From contig JAPUIN010000124.1 of the NCBI GenBank assembly GCA_027297005.1, positions 1-5,471 on the forward strand: a stretch of 5,471 nucleotides of DNA, in the 5' to 3' direction. Position numbers and translations under genes: made by a program. Below are positions 5,440 to 5,471 of the stretch, one piece after another. Each line of letters begins with the position of its first letter. The stretch's first letter is position 1. Origin of the DNA: Acidobacteriota bacterium (lineage in GTDB: Bacteria > Acidobacteriota > Polarisedimenticolia > Gp22-AA2). The notes beneath the pieces are model-generated. The model did not search any database and was not told the origin of the DNA. It was given only the letters and a program-made list of their open reading frames with translations.

Positions 5440-5447
5440 AGATATTT

Positions 5448-5471
5448 CGGGGCGTAGCGCAGCTTGGTAGC
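5448..5471 (+). tRNA. 5' end of a tRNA, probably tRNA-Pro (cut by the window edge)
   Basis: The last 24 bases read as the start of a tRNA: acceptor strand CGGGGCG (1-7), TA at positions 8-9, D-stem GCGC (10-13), and a D-loop AGCTTGGTA followed by GC. This closely resembles E. coli tRNA-Pro (UGG), whose segment from position 8 through the D-loop is the same as I recall it. A cytosine as first base, giving a C1-G72 pair, is characteristic of bacterial tRNA-Pro. The anticodon is outside the window, so the identity is inferred. The known association of ihfA-merR with a tRNA-Pro gene supports it. Confidence 0.75.

Noticed and set aside
5273..5470. 65-codon frame on the + strand before and across the tRNA
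   Set aside because: It has no Shine-Dalgarno, runs through the tRNA start, and its later part is a basic low-complexity string; the early part resembles no family I know.
2026..5471. Genomic island integrated at the tRNA
   Set aside because: The tRNA 5' end, not its 3' end, faces the region, there is no integrase or flanking direct repeat, and tdh-kbl are housekeeping catabolic genes.
1..5471. CRISPR array, insertion sequence, toxin-antitoxin or phage-defence genes
   Set aside because: I saw no regular spaced repeats, transposase motifs, terminal inverted repeats or defence domains on either strand.

Overview
This is an ordinary chromosomal stretch from a GC-rich Gram-negative bacterium. 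The best taxonomic clue is a 104-aa IHF-alpha/HU-type DNA-binding protein overlapping a MerR-type regulator of the VLRFWE subfamily, with the first 24 bases of a probable tRNA-Pro at the right edge. An ihfA-merR-tRNA(Pro) neighbourhood is known from Proteobacteria, including delta-type lineages such as Geobacter (recalled, not searched). A Desulfobacterota, NC10, Nitrospirota or similar lineage is my inference only; no gene here fixes a genus.

Left part (1-2084), all on the + strand. The window opens inside ptsI (PTS Enzyme I), of which only the C-terminal PEP-binding half remains, with its active-site cysteine. A 223-base gap follows, holding a perfect 10-bp hairpin and a doubtful 50-codon ORF whose stop overlaps the next start as ATGA. 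Next is a 113-aa single-domain cupin resembling the C-terminal domain of mannose-6-phosphate isomerase/GDP-mannose pyrophosphorylase enzymes. A strong sigma70-like promoter (TTGACA-N17-TACGAT) then drives ihfA and the overlapping merR gene. The promoter spacer contains a 6+6 bp inverted repeat that is a candidate operator.

Middle (2126-4487), on the - strand. A tdh-kbl operon encodes the two-step threonine-to-glycine pathway. Threonine dehydrogenase makes 2-amino-3-ketobutyrate, and 2-amino-3-ketobutyrate CoA ligase cleaves it to glycine and acetyl-CoA. The order is tdh first, kbl second, the reverse of E. coli kbl-tdh. The operon converges on merR across about 100 bases with no clear U-tract terminator.

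Right part (4488-5471). A 205-base divergent regulatory region separates tdh from a + strand gene for a 163-aa exported protein of unknown function. It holds one plausible promoter for each side and a TTGCCG-N11-CGGCAA inverted repeat between them. A 263-base intergenic region follows, with two 7-bp inverted repeats and no convincing gene, and then the start of the tRNA.

I found no convincing new multi-gene system. The most testable observations are the operator-like repeats in the ihfA and tdh/exported-protein promoter regions, the uncharacterised exported protein, and the small ORF coupled to the cupin gene.
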